NCBI GenBank assembly: GCA_029961045.1
Contig: JASBVN010000004.1
Coordinates: forward strand, 186,001 to 250,000
Origin: Alicyclobacillaceae bacterium
GTDB lineage: Bacteria; Bacillota; Bacilli; Kyrpidiales; Kyrpidiaceae
DNA length: 64,000 nucleotides
Direction of reading: 5' to 3'
Positions 27,234 through 35,895 of the stretch are shown piece after piece. The notes under the pieces are model-generated. The model saw only the letters and a list, made by a program, of their open reading frames with translations, did not search any database and had not been told where the DNA came from. The stretch's first letter is position 1. Every line of letters starts with the position of its first letter. The position numbers and the translations under genes are program-made.

Positions 27234-28071
27234 AGCGGTCGTCCTGGAGGCGGACGAACCGGGCGGCCAACTTCGGAGGGTGCAAAATCCGATCGCCGAT
27301 TATCCCGGCTGGCCGGACATATCCGCCCGGGATCTGATCCGCAGGTTGGTGGAGCATGCGGAACGACTCGGCGTCCGCCTGGTGGCGGGCATCGGACCGG
27401 TTCGGGTGGAGACGGCGGAACGGCGCGTTTCCACCCCGGTCGGAATCTGGGAAGCGGACGCCGTTCTTTTGGCCACGGGCGCCCGGGACCGGAGGCTGGG
27501 AATTCCCGGAGAAGACGCCATGTTGGCCCGGGGGGAAGACTGGTCGGCCTCCCGCGATTCGCACCGGTTCCGGAACTTGCCCGTAGTGGTGATCGGGGGC
27601 GGCGATCGGGCCCTCGAAGGAGCCTGGCGATTGGCCGAGGCGGGAGCGAAGGTGACTCTCCTTCACAGGCGGACGGCGTTCAGGGCGGCTCTTCTGTGGC
27701 AACGCAGGGCGCTGAACCACCCGGGCGTCACCGTGCTGGCGCCGGCCGTGGCGACGGCCATCGAAGGAGCCGAGAAGACCGAAGCGGTGCGGGTGAGGGG
27801 AGCGGACGGAGTGGAGCGCCGGATTCCGGCGGCCGCCGTCCTGGTCCGCATCGGCACCGAGCCGAACCTGGAGGGCGTAGAAGGACCGCTGGAGCGGGAC
27901 GCCTTCGGGGTCTTGGCGGTAGACCGGTGGGGACGCACATCGCTTCCCGGCATCTATGCCGCCGGCGATGTCTGCACGCCGCCCCCCTATACCAGCGTGG
28001 TCTCCGCGGTGGCGGACGGCATGCGGGCAGTGAAAGCGGCTGCTCTGGATCTGGCGGGCGCACGATCATGA
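27124..28071 (+). CDS. Thioredoxin-reductase-like FAD/NAD(P) oxidoreductase lacking the CxxC
   Basis: A two-dinucleotide-binding flavoprotein: FAD motif GAGPAGISAG near the N-terminus, NAD(P) motif VIGGGDRALEGAW in the middle, and the C-terminal FAD motif GIYAAGDVC. It has the size and order of thioredoxin reductase. Where TrxB has CATCD, this protein has SASRD at residues 141-145, so both redox cysteines are gone (Ser141, Arg144). It may instead be a ferredoxin/flavodoxin-NADP reductase-like enzyme or use another acceptor. The start ATG 27124 has GGAGGGGAGG upstream; ATG 27142 is also possible. It overlaps the nucleotidase frame by 110 bases. Confidence 0.85.
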   Translation: MGEDGKMPGRRRVQLVVVGAGPAGISAGIWAQRMGLEAVVLEADEPGGQLRRVQNPIADYPGWPDISARDLIRRLVEHAERLGVRLVAGIGPVRVETAERRVSTPVGIWEADAVLLATGARDRRLGIPGEDAMLARGEDWSASRDSHRFRNLPVVVIGGGDRALEGAWRLAEAGAKVTLLHRRTAFRAALLWQRRALNHPGVTVLAPAVATAIEGAEKTEAVRVRGADGVERRIPAAAVLVRIGTEPNLEGVEGPLERDAFGVLAVDRWGRTSLPGIYAAGDVCTPPPYTSVVSAVADGMRAVKAAALDLAGARS

Positions 28072-28118
28072 GGGAGGAAGACGCGGAGCAGGAAGTCCCG
28101 CGTCTTCCTCCCTTATCC
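28072..28118 (+). terminator. Long perfect hairpin after the FAD oxidoreductase
   Basis: A 15-base-pair perfect stem (28072-28086 with 28098-28112) and an 11-base loop start directly at the stop codon. The following sequence is only TTATCC, so the T tract is poor. Its stability and position between mlpA-cluster and dpaA argue for a transcript end or 3'-stabilising structure. Confidence 0.6.
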
Positions 28119-28246
28119 ATTTCGGGGACCGGCCGGACGGTCGAGGCGAACCGGGCCGGCGGCGGGTAGGCCCTTTCACCGGCGCCCATCCCGGTGCATA
28201 GGATGACAGCAGGGGACGGCGACCGGGCGGAGCCCCTCTTGCAACC

Positions 28247-28274
28247 TTGCAATTTTGCGCCGATCGCGTAAAAT
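28247..28274 (+). promoter_or_regulatory. Possible promoter upstream of dpaA
   Basis: TTGCAA (28247-28252), a 16-base spacer, TAAAAT (28269-28274). In B. subtilis dpaAB is transcribed in the mother cell by SigK. I do not see a clear SigK -10 (CATAnnnTA) here, so this SigA-like match is tentative. Confidence 0.3.
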
Positions 28275-28296
28275 GTGTTGAAAGGAGTCTGCCGGG

Positions 28297-29175
28297 ATGT
28301 TGACGGGTAAGAGGATTGCCTTTGTCGGCGGAGACGCCCGTATTCTCGAGGTCATCCGGTACGCGATCGATTTGGACGCGTCGGTGGTGTTGATCGGATT
28401 CGACCGGCTTGCAATGGATGGGGCCGGGGCAGAGAAGGCGGAATTGAGTCCGGATGTCCTGTCGGATATCGACGCCCTCGTTCTTCCGGTGGCGGGCCTG
28501 GACGAGGACGGATACGCGGATTCGAATTACAGTGCGGCGCGCATTCGTTTCACCGATGAGCACTTTGCCTCATTACCCGGTCGCTGCACGGTATTCACGG
28601 GAATTTCCGGGCCTTATCTCGAACAGATGTGCCGGCGCCGCGGACTGGCGCTGGTCAAATTGTTCGACCTTGATGAGGTGGCGATCCTCAATTCCATCCC
28701 CACAGCCGAAGGCGCCGTCCAAATGGCGATGGAAAACACGGAGATCACGATTCACGGCTCCCAATCCGTGGTTTTGGGGTTCGGCCGTTGCGGCATGACT
28801 CTGGCCCGGACTCTCGCCGCACTCGGCTCGCGCGTGAAAGTCGGCGCGCGCAAGGCGGCCGATCTCGCACGGGTTTACGAGATGGGATTGACGGGCTTTC
28901 CCCTCGAGGAGGTGGCGGCTCGCGTGGCGGACGCCGACCTCATCTTCAACACCGTTCCCGCCCCCGTCCTGACGGCGGAGGTGTTGGCCCGGGTCCCGCG
29001 AGAATGCGTCATCATCGATATCGCGTCCAAACCCGGCGGAACGGACTTTCGCTATGCCCAGCGGCGGGGTATACGGGCTTTGTTGGCTCCGAGTTTACCC
29101 GGAATCGTCGCCCCGAAGACGGCCGGCCGGATTTTGGCGCGCACCTTGTGCCGCCATCTTCGCGAGACCGGCTGA
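28297..29175 (+). CDS. dpaA: Dipicolinate synthase subunit A
   Basis: Catalytic dinucleotide-binding subunit that oxidises dihydrodipicolinate to dipicolinic acid (DPA), the main small molecule of the spore core. 292 residues: an N-terminal domain (GKRIAFVGGDARILEVIR) and a Rossmann domain with VLGFGRCGMTLARTL. The terminal LAPSLPGIVAPKTAG stretch is typical of SpoVFA. AAGGAG precedes the ATG by 9 bases. It sits with dpaB and the lysine-pathway genes that supply its substrate; expression in the mother cell is expected from B. subtilis. Confidence 0.95.
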   Translation: MLTGKRIAFVGGDARILEVIRYAIDLDASVVLIGFDRLAMDGAGAEKAELSPDVLSDIDALVLPVAGLDEDGYADSNYSAARIRFTDEHFASLPGRCTVFTGISGPYLEQMCRRRGLALVKLFDLDEVAILNSIPTAEGAVQMAMENTEITIHGSQSVVLGFGRCGMTLARTLAALGSRVKVGARKAADLARVYEMGLTGFPLEEVAARVADADLIFNTVPAPVLTAEVLARVPRECVIIDIASKPGGTDFRYAQRRGIRALLAPSLPGIVAPKTAGRILARTLCRHLRETG

Positions 29176-29189
29176 CGGGGGTATGACCG

Positions 29190-29786
29190 ATGGTGCTTCA
29201 AGGAAAGACGGTGGGCTTTGCCGTCACCGGTTCGCACTGCACCTATGACGACGTGTTGCCGGAGTTGGCGCGGATGGTGCAGGGGGGAGCCCGCGTAGTG
29301 CCGATCGTCTCGTATACGGCGGCCTCGACCGACACCCGGTTTTGGGAGGCGGAGCAGTGGCTGAAACAATTAGAAGAGATCACCGGGGAGGCGCCGATCC
29401 GGACCATCGCCGAGGCGGAACCCCTCGGTCCTTCGAAGCGGCTGGACGTCCTGGTCATCGCTCCGTGCACCGGCAATACTTTGAGCCGGTTGGCCAATGC
29501 CATGACCGATTCTCCCGTCCTGATGGCGGCCAAGGCCACCTTGCGGAACGACCGGCCAGTGGTTTTGGCCGTTTCCACCAACGACGGCCTGGGATTGAAC
29601 ATGGCCAATCTGGCTCGTCTGATGGCGGCGAAGAATATTTTTTTCGTGCCGTTCGGACAGGATGATCCCGAGAGAAAGGTCAATTCCCTCGTGGCGAAGA
29701 TGGACCTGTTGATTCCGACGGTGGAAGCGGCTCTCGAAAAAAGACAGTTGCAACCGGTTCTCATTGAGCGGTTTCGCTACAAATAA
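29190..29786 (+). CDS. dpaB: Dipicolinate synthase subunit B (flavoprotein family)
   Basis: A 198-residue flavoprotein-fold subunit that works with DpaA to make DPA. Recognisable stretches are GKTVGFAVTGSHCTYDDV, the CTGNTLSRLANAMTDSPV nucleotide-site loop, and KNIFFVPFGQDDP near the C-terminus. It starts 14 bases after dpaA and is followed 15 bases later by asd. Confidence 0.95.
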   Translation: MVLQGKTVGFAVTGSHCTYDDVLPELARMVQGGARVVPIVSYTAASTDTRFWEAEQWLKQLEEITGEAPIRTIAEAEPLGPSKRLDVLVIAPCTGNTLSRLANAMTDSPVLMAAKATLRNDRPVVLAVSTNDGLGLNMANLARLMAAKNIFFVPFGQDDPERKVNSLVAKMDLLIPTVEAALEKRQLQPVLIERFRYK

Positions 29787-29801
29787 AGGAGTTGTGGGTC
29801 A

Positions 29802-30839
29802 ATGAAGGAATACACCGTGGCCGTGGTCGGCGCGACGGGCGCCGTTGGGCAGAAGATGATCGAAACGTTGGAGGTTCGCCGTTTTCCGGTGGGGCGCTTG
29901 GTTCCGATGGCCTCCGCGCGGTCGGCGGGCCAAACGGTCGAGTTCCGGGGACGGTCGGTCGAGGTGATCGAAGCCCGGCCGGAAGCGTTCGAGGGAATCG
30001 ACATCGCCCTGTTCAGTGCCGGCGCCAAGGTGAGCCGGGCTCTGTCCCCGGAGGCGGTCCGGCGGGGAGCGGTGGTCATCGACAATTCCAGCGCATTTCG
30101 GATGGATCCGGAAGTGCCCCTGGTCGTGCCGGAGGTCAACGGTGAGACGGCTTTGTCTCACAAGGGCCTGATCGCCAACCCCAATTGCTCCACGATCCAG
30201 ATGGTGGTGGCCCTCAAGCCCCTTTACGACCGGTTCGGCATTGAACGGATTGTCGTATCCACCTACCAAGCCGTGTCCGGAGCCGGAGGCAAAGCGATCG
30301 AAGAACTTCTGGACCAGACCCGGGCCCGCCTGGCGGGAGGGGCCGTTTCTCCCTCTGTGCTCCCGGTGGCCTCCCTCCCGGTGCACCACCCGATCGCCTT
30401 CAACGTCCTCCCGCAAGTCGACGTGTTTGAAGACAACGGCTTCACCAAAGAAGAAATGAAAATGGTAAACGAGACGAGAAAAATTTTGAACGATCCGGAG
30501 ATCGCCGTCACCCCCACTTGCGTCCGGGTCCCCGTGGTGACGGGTCACGCCGAAGCGGTATACGTCGAGACGAAGCGGCCGTTTTCCCTGGACGACGTGT
30601 ACGGGTTGCTCCGCTCGGCCCCCGGCGTGGCCTTGGTGGACGATCCGGCGTCCCAGCGGTACCCGATGCCTCTGGAGGCCGAGGGGCGGCCGGAAGTCTT
30701 CGTAGGACGGGTGCGCAGGGATTTGACACATCCCAGGGGTCTCAACCTTTGGGTGGTCAGCGACAATCTGCTCAAGGGAGCGGCGTATAATGCTGTACAG
30801 ATCGCCGAATTGCTGGTAGAGCGGGGAGGCCTGCCCTGA
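29802..30839 (+). CDS. asd: Aspartate-semialdehyde dehydrogenase
   Basis: Reduces aspartyl phosphate to aspartate semialdehyde, shared by lysine, DPA, threonine and methionine synthesis. NADP-binding GATGAVGQKM is at the N-terminus and the active-site Cys129 is in NPNCSTIQMV. 345 residues. AAAGGAG lies upstream of ATG 29802. The stop overlaps the dapG start (TGATG), giving tight coupling. Confidence 0.97.
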   Translation: MKEYTVAVVGATGAVGQKMIETLEVRRFPVGRLVPMASARSAGQTVEFRGRSVEVIEARPEAFEGIDIALFSAGAKVSRALSPEAVRRGAVVIDNSSAFRMDPEVPLVVPEVNGETALSHKGLIANPNCSTIQMVVALKPLYDRFGIERIVVSTYQAVSGAGGKAIEELLDQTRARLAGGAVSPSVLPVASLPVHHPIAFNVLPQVDVFEDNGFTKEEMKMVNETRKILNDPEIAVTPTCVRVPVVTGHAEAVYVETKRPFSLDDVYGLLRSAPGVALVDDPASQRYPMPLEAEGRPEVFVGRVRRDLTHPRGLNLWVVSDNLLKGAAYNAVQIAELLVERGGLP

Positions 30840-32068
30840 TGCGCGTCATCGTGCAGAAGTTCGGTGGGACTTCTCTGGCCACCGACGAAGCACGCCTTTG
30901 GGCGGTGCGCCATGTTCAGTCGGCGCTGGCTCAGAGGTACCGTCCCGTGGTGGTGGTTTCGGCCATGGGGAGGAAAGGGGCGCCGTACGCCACGGATACG
31001 CTTCTCGACCTGATCGATCCCGGGCTGACGCCTCCCCGGGAAATCGATTTGCTCCTGTCCTGCGGGGAGGTGATCTCGGCGGTCAGTTTTGCCTGTCTGT
31101 TGCGGCGGCACGGCGTCGACGCCTGCGCCCTCACGGGAGGACAGGCGGGAATCCTCACCGGAGGAGAATTCACGGCCGCCGAAATCCTCCGGGTCCGTCC
31201 CAGGCGGATTTTCCGGGAACTGGAGTCCGGTCGCGTTCCGGTGGTGGCCGGATTTCAGGGGCAGACGGAGGAAGGGGAAGTGACGACCCTGGGGCGCGGA
31301 GGGAGCGATACAACCGCCGCCGCCCTGGGCGTGGCCCTCGATGCCGAACGGGTGGACATCTTTACCGACGTGGAGGGCGTGATGACCGCCGATCCGCGGA
31401 TTGTCGAGGATGCCCGCCGGATCCGGAGCGCCACCTATGCGGAAATCTGCAACCTGGCCTACCAGGGAGCAAAGGTGATCCACCCCCGGGCTGTCGAGAT
31501 CGCGATGAAGAAAAATATTCCCGTCCGCATTCGTTCCACCACCAGCGACGACGAGGGGACCTTGGTGGCCAGCGGGGCGGACGGGGAACGGCTGGAAGGA
31601 AAGGATCCCGGTGACCGCCTGGTGACCGGAATCGCCTATGCGGAGAATGTCACTCAAATCCAGATCCGGCGTCCGCCCGGGGCGCCGCCGGTCGACCGGA
31701 GCGTGTTCCGGGCGATGGCCGACAGAGGCATCAGCGTCGATTTGATCAATGTCGGCCCCTCCGGAGTGGCGTATACCGTCAAAGGTGAAGAAACGGAAAA
31801 AGTCGAAGCGGCGCTGCGGGAACTGGGTTGGGATCCGGAGATCGTCCCCCGGTGTGCCAAAGTCTCCGTCGTGGGAGCGGGGATCGCCGGGGTCCCCGGA
31901 GTGATGGCGCGGGTGGTGGAGGCCTTGGCGGAGCAGGGCATTGAGATTCTGCAATCGGCGGACAGCCACACGACGATTTGGTGCCTCGTGCGGGAAGAAG
32001 ACATGAGGCGGGCGATCCGGGCCCTTCACGCCAAGTTCGGCTTGAACCGGCCCGAGGGACAAGGGTAA
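30839..32068 (+). CDS. dapG: Aspartokinase I (diaminopimelate-sensitive type)
   Basis: Phosphorylates aspartate, the first step towards DAP, lysine and DPA. The N-terminal VQKFGGTSLAT is the kinase signature, with a second motif GRGGSDTTAAALGVAL. Two ACT domains occupy about residues 265-405. Length 409 residues and position in the dpaAB-asd-dapG-dapA cluster match B. subtilis dapG, which is inhibited by meso-DAP. That regulatory property is inferred from synteny. Confidence 0.95.
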   Translation: MRVIVQKFGGTSLATDEARLWAVRHVQSALAQRYRPVVVVSAMGRKGAPYATDTLLDLIDPGLTPPREIDLLLSCGEVISAVSFACLLRRHGVDACALTGGQAGILTGGEFTAAEILRVRPRRIFRELESGRVPVVAGFQGQTEEGEVTTLGRGGSDTTAAALGVALDAERVDIFTDVEGVMTADPRIVEDARRIRSATYAEICNLAYQGAKVIHPRAVEIAMKKNIPVRIRSTTSDDEGTLVASGADGERLEGKDPGDRLVTGIAYAENVTQIQIRRPPGAPPVDRSVFRAMADRGISVDLINVGPSGVAYTVKGEETEKVEAALRELGWDPEIVPRCAKVSVVGAGIAGVPGVMARVVEALAEQGIEILQSADSHTTIWCLVREEDMRRAIRALHAKFGLNRPEGQG

Positions 32069-32103
32069 CCGAAACAAGTCGGAACAGGATGGAGGCTGAA
32101 GAG

Positions 32104-32988
32104 GTGGAATTCGGACGGTTGTTGACGGCGATGGCCACGCCGTTCAGCGAGGACGGAAGCGTGGATTGGCAGGGAGTCGACAGGCTGGTGGACCGGCTGC
32201 TGGAAACCGGCACGACCGGCATCGTGGTGGCGGGGACGACCGGAGAATCTCCGACCCTGTCCCACGATGAAAAATTGGGTCTATTCGAACGGGTTTTAAA
32301 GCGCGCAAAGGGTCGGGCGGCGGTCATCGCCGGGACGGGGACGAACGATACCCGGGCTTCGGCGGAGTTGACCAGAGAAGCCGAGCAGATCGGCGTTGAC
32401 GGCGTGATGGTGGTATGTCCCTATTACAACAAACCATCCCAGGAGGGATTGTACCGCCATTTCCGGACAGTGGCGGAAGCGACGAACCTTCCGGTGATGG
32501 TGTACAACGTTCCGGGCCGGACGGGTGTGAATTTGGCGGCGGAAACGACCCTCCGGCTCGCTGAGATCGACAACATCACCAGTGTCAAGGAAGCGAGCGG
32601 CGACCTGGTCCAGATCGCCCAAATCATCGAAGGCGCCCCCGAAGGGTTTCGGGTTTACAGCGGGGACGACAAGCTGTTGTTGCCCGTTTTGGCCGTCGGC
32701 GGATACGGTGTGGTGAGCGTCGCCTCCCACGTGGTGGGACGAGAAATGACCCAAATGATCGAAGCGTTCCTGGCGGGGCGGGTCGAGGAGGCAGCTCGGA
32801 TGCACCGCAGGCTATTGCCCTTCTTTGAAGCTCTGTTCTGGACCTCCAGCCCGGTGTTGTTGAAGGAGGCGCTGGAGTTGGTGGGATGTCCGGTGGGCCC
32901 CGTCCGGCCGCCGCTGGCGGAGGCGCCGGAGTCGTTGCGCCGTGATTTTCGCCGCTTGGTGGCCGACCTGAAAGCGGGAGAGGCGTAA
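32104..32988 (+). CDS. dapA: 4-hydroxy-tetrahydrodipicolinate synthase
   Basis: Condenses pyruvate with aspartate semialdehyde; its product is split between DAP/lysine and, through DpaAB, spore DPA. Schiff-base Lys162 (SVKEASGD) and Tyr134 (VYNVPGRT) are present, as is GTTGESPTL. The start GTG 32104 (VEFGRLLTAMATPF) has GGAGG 8 bases upstream and aligns with B. subtilis MNFGNVSTAM; ATG 32089 lies before this ribosome site. 294 residues. Confidence 0.96.
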   Translation: MEFGRLLTAMATPFSEDGSVDWQGVDRLVDRLLETGTTGIVVAGTTGESPTLSHDEKLGLFERVLKRAKGRAAVIAGTGTNDTRASAELTREAEQIGVDGVMVVCPYYNKPSQEGLYRHFRTVAEATNLPVMVYNVPGRTGVNLAAETTLRLAEIDNITSVKEASGDLVQIAQIIEGAPEGFRVYSGDDKLLLPVLAVGGYGVVSVASHVVGREMTQMIEAFLAGRVEEAARMHRRLLPFFEALFWTSSPVLLKEALELVGCPVGPVRPPLAEAPESLRRDFRRLVADLKAGEA

Positions 32989-32993
32989 TCGAT

Positions 32994-33013
32994 CCGGGCC
33001 CCGCGCGGCCCGG
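32994..33013 (+). terminator. GC-rich hairpin after dapA
   Basis: CCGGGCC (32994-33000) and GGCCCGG (33007-33013) form a 7-base-pair stem just after the dapA stop. No T tract follows, so it is a weak terminator candidate or a 3'-stabilising stem. Confidence 0.3.
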
Positions 33014-33052
33014 CATCCCGTCCGAGGGGGGAAGGCCGGATTTCGGTCCGGA

Positions 33053-33100
33053 GATCGCGAAACCGTGTAAGGGGATCGCAAAACCGTGTAAACCGAGTAA
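33053..33100 (+). repeat. Short direct repeats, 21-base period
   Basis: GATCGCGAAACCGTGTAA (33053-33070) is repeated as GATCGCAAAACCGTGTAA (33074-33091) with one mismatch, followed by a decayed third copy, AAACCGAGTAA (33090-33100). The array lies about 70 bases upstream of the -35 of the RNase J promoter, in otherwise non-coding DNA. A 21-base period is two helical turns, which would suit a regulator binding one face, but no family is suggested by the sequence. Confidence 0.6.
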
Positions 33101-33160
33101 ATAGAAAAAAGTGTAATGGAAGAGCAGGGCGTTTGGTTACGACGTCGAGACAGGATATTC

Positions 33161-33189
33161 TTGTCATTCTCCGGGGCTTGAGGTATAAT
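33161..33189 (+). promoter_or_regulatory. SigA promoter of the RNase J gene
   Basis: TTGTCA (33161-33166), exactly 17 bases, TATAAT (33184-33189). This is one of the best SigA matches in the window. It gives a leader of about 70 bases. Confidence 0.85.
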
Positions 33190-33267
33190 TTCCGGTGACG
33201 GTCTTGGTTCGGCTTTCTTGCGGTGGGGCGTGCGTGAACGAGCGGGAATGGGTACGGAGGTGCAGGA

Positions 33268-34935
33268 TTGAGTAAGTCAAATCAAAAATTGTCCATCATT
33301 CCCCTCGGCGGTCTCGGGGAAATCGGCAAAAACATGACCGCCTATCAGTACGGGAATGACATTGTCGTGGTGGACGCGGGCCTGAAATTTCCCGAGGAGG
33401 ACATGCTGGGAATCGACATCGTCATCCCAGATATTTCGTATCTTGTCGAGAATAAGCATCGGGTTCGCGGCATTTTTCTCACCCATGGACACGAGGACCA
33501 CATCGGCGGGTTGCCGTACATTCTGAAACACATCAACGTGCCCGTGTACGGAACGCGCTTGACGCTCGGATTGGTGGAAGGGAAGCTCCGGGAACATAAT
33601 CTGCTGGATGTAACCAAACTGGTGACGATTACGAACCGAAGCCAGATCAAAGTGGGGCAGTTTTTGGTCTCGTTCTTCCATACCAATCACAGCATCCCCG
33701 ATACAGTGGGAGTGGCCCTCGAGTGTCCCGAGGGGATCGTCGTTCACACGGGGGATTTCAAGTTCGATTTCACTCCGGTCGATGGCCGGATGGCCGATTA
33801 TCACCGCCTCGCCGAACTGGGAGAACGGGGTGTTTTGTGTCTGCTGTCGGACAGTACGAACGCCGAGCGGCCCGGTTACACGATGTCCGAGCGGGTGGTC
33901 GGCCAGACGATCGATGAGGTCTTTCGGGAAGCGGAAAAGCGAATTATTTTAGCGACTTTTGCGTCGAATATCCATCGCATCCAGCAGGTCATCGACGCGG
34001 CGGAACGCTACGGGCGAAAGGTAGCGGTGGTCGGCCGCAGCATGGTCAACAACATCAACATTGCGATGGAACTCGGTTATTTGCGCGTGAACAAAGGTAC
34101 GCTGGTCGATCCGGACGATATTTCCAAACTTCCCGCTCACAAGGTGGTCATTCTGTCTACGGGGAGCCAGGGTGAACCGATGTCCGCGCTCACGAGAATG
34201 GCCCGGGCCACCCACCGCAAGATCGAGATCATGCCCGGCGACACGGTGATCGTGGCTTCCTCTCCGATCCCCGGAAATGAAAAGTTCGTCGCCCGAACGA
34301 TCGACCAGTTGTTCCGAATCGGCGCCAACGTGATCTACCAACAGGTGTCCGGCGTGCACGTGTCCGGTCACGGGAGCCAGGAGGAGCTCAAACTCATGCT
34401 CAACCTGGTGCGGCCGAAATATTTTATTCCGGTTCACGGGGAATTCCGGATGCTCAAGATTCATGCCGAACTCGCCCAGGCCACCGGGGTGCCTCCGGAC
34501 CGGATTTTCATTCTCGACAACGGCGACGTCGTGGAGTTCCAAGGTGGAGAAGGACGTCAGGCCGGAAAGGTTACCGCCGGTACCGTCTTGATCGACGGGC
34601 TCGGGGTCGGGGACGTCGGAAACATCGTGTTGCGCGATCGGAAGCTATTGAGCCAGGACGGCATTCTCGTCGTGGTGGTGACCATGTCCAAGCAGGACGG
34701 GACGATCCTGTCGGGACCGGACATCATCTCGCGGGGCTTCGTGTACGTCCGGGAATCCGAGGCGCTGTTGGAAGAAGCCAATCGGATCGTGACCGCGACC
34801 CTAAAGAAAATGGTCGCGGAAAACGTCAGCGAGTGGTCGTCCATCAAGACGGGCGTGCGGGACGCGCTGGGGCGGTTTTTGTACGAACAAACGCGCCGGC
34901 GTCCGATGATCCTGCCCATCATCATGGAAGTATAA
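33268..34935 (+). CDS. rnjB: Ribonuclease J (metallo-beta-lactamase/beta-CASP nuclease)
   Basis: 5'-3' exo- and endoribonuclease in mRNA decay and rRNA maturation, 555 residues. The beta-lactamase motif THGHEDHIGG (His73, His75, Asp77, His78) is fully intact, followed by the beta-CASP domain and the C-terminal HGEFRML and HVSGHGSQEEL elements. The locus (dapA-X-tepA) is that of B. subtilis rnjB, whose product has a degenerate catalytic motif. This copy keeps the catalytic residues, so it may serve as the main, J1-like enzyme. The start is TTG 33268 with CGGAGGT 6 bases upstream. Confidence 0.93.
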   Translation: MSKSNQKLSIIPLGGLGEIGKNMTAYQYGNDIVVVDAGLKFPEEDMLGIDIVIPDISYLVENKHRVRGIFLTHGHEDHIGGLPYILKHINVPVYGTRLTLGLVEGKLREHNLLDVTKLVTITNRSQIKVGQFLVSFFHTNHSIPDTVGVALECPEGIVVHTGDFKFDFTPVDGRMADYHRLAELGERGVLCLLSDSTNAERPGYTMSERVVGQTIDEVFREAEKRIILATFASNIHRIQQVIDAAERYGRKVAVVGRSMVNNINIAMELGYLRVNKGTLVDPDDISKLPAHKVVILSTGSQGEPMSALTRMARATHRKIEIMPGDTVIVASSPIPGNEKFVARTIDQLFRIGANVIYQQVSGVHVSGHGSQEELKLMLNLVRPKYFIPVHGEFRMLKIHAELAQATGVPPDRIFILDNGDVVEFQGGEGRQAGKVTAGTVLIDGLGVGDVGNIVLRDRKLLSQDGILVVVVTMSKQDGTILSGPDIISRGFVYVRESEALLEEANRIVTATLKKMVAENVSEWSSIKTGVRDALGRFLYEQTRRRPMILPIIMEV

Positions 34936-34963
34936 GGAATTCCGCCGGGACAAGCACCGTCGG

Positions 34964-35007
34964 GGCCGAGAATCCTCGCATCGACAGGATTTCTCGGCCT
35001 TTGTTTT
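34964..35007 (+). terminator. Rho-independent terminator after RNase J gene
   Basis: A 13-base-pair stem with a single bulged T (34964-34976 with 34986-34999) and a 9-base loop, followed by TTTGTTTT. It separates the RNase J gene from tepA. Confidence 0.85.
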
Positions 35008-35121
35008 GCCCTCCTGCCTCCGGGCGGGCCAGGCCTTCGCGCGCGTGTCCTCGCCGGGCATACTACGAAAGAATTTATCCCCGGACTCGGGGTGCCACGA
35101 TTTCGAAAAGGGGGATGTGCG

Positions 35122-35895
35122 GTGAATCGACGAAGGGAATTTCAGCCCCCGGCTCTGCTGTCTTCCGGAGACATGCCTGCCTCGCCGGGGCCGGAATCTC
35201 CGCCCGCCGGCCCTGTTCAGGCCTTGGAAAGGTTGGGGCAGACCCATGTACCCGAGTTGGACACCGAGTGGTACTGCATTCCCATCATCGGCCAAATCGA
35301 AGGCCACATGGTCCTGCCTCCGCAAAACAAAACCACCAAATACGAGCACGTCATTCCCCAGTTGGTGGCCGCCGAACAGAACGAAAAGATCAAAGGGGTG
35401 CTGGTGATTCTCAACACCGTCGGCGGAGATGTGGAAGCTGGACTCGCCATCGCCGAAATGATCGCCACCATGACCAAACCCACCGTTTCGCTGGTGTTGG
35501 GGGGAGGGCACAGCATCGGCGTCCCCATCGCCGTGGCCGGACGGTACAGTTTTATCGCCGAATCCGCGACGATGACCATCCACCCCATCCGGCTCTCCGG
35601 ATTGGTCATCGGCGCTCCGGCTTCCTGGGAATACCTAGAACGTATGCAGGAGCGCGTGGTCCGGTTTGTGGTCGAACATTCCCGGATCTCCGAAGCCCAA
35701 TTCCGGGAATTGATGATGAAAACCGGTGAATTGGCGCGGGACATCGGGACGACGGTGATGGGGCGGGACGCGGTGCGGTACGGATTGATCGACGAAATCG
35801 GAGGGATCGGGCAGGCCCTCGCCAAATTGCGGGAACTGGCGGAAGGCCCCGGCCCCGCTTCTCCCGACCGCCCGGCCGGGAGGGTCGTCCAATGA
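35122..35895 (+). CDS. tepA: ClpP-like serine protease TepA
   Basis: A ClpP/crotonase-fold peptidase, 257 residues. B. subtilis TepA is involved in spore outgrowth and protein turnover. The catalytic Ser131 ([11 protein letters not shown]) and His154 (MTIHPIR) are visible. The N-terminal 40 residues are proline-rich and likely disordered. The start GTG 35122 follows GGGGGAT; an upstream in-frame extension to 35092 lacks support. Stop and ylzJ start overlap (ATGA), the arrangement seen in B. subtilis. Confidence 0.92.
   Translation: MNRRREFQPPALLSSGDMPASPGPESPPAGPVQALERLGQTHVPELDTEWYCIPIIGQIEGHMVLPPQNKTTKYEHVIPQLVAAEQNEKIKGVLVILNTVGGDVEAGLAIAEMIATMTKPTVSLVLGGGHSIGVPIAVAGRYSFIAESATMTIHPIRLSGLVIGAPASWEYLERMQERVVRFVVEHSRISEAQFRELMMKTGELARDIGTTVMGRDAVRYGLIDEIGGIGQALAKLRELAEGPGPASPDRPAGRVVQ

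Noticed and set aside
29787-29801. Lysine riboswitch upstream of asd/dapG
   Set aside because: The genes are packed 15 bases behind dpaB; no leader sequence exists.
33053-33100. CRISPR array from the direct repeats near 33.07 kb
   Set aside because: The repeats are 18 bases with 3-base gaps, only two good copies, no spacers and no cas genes.
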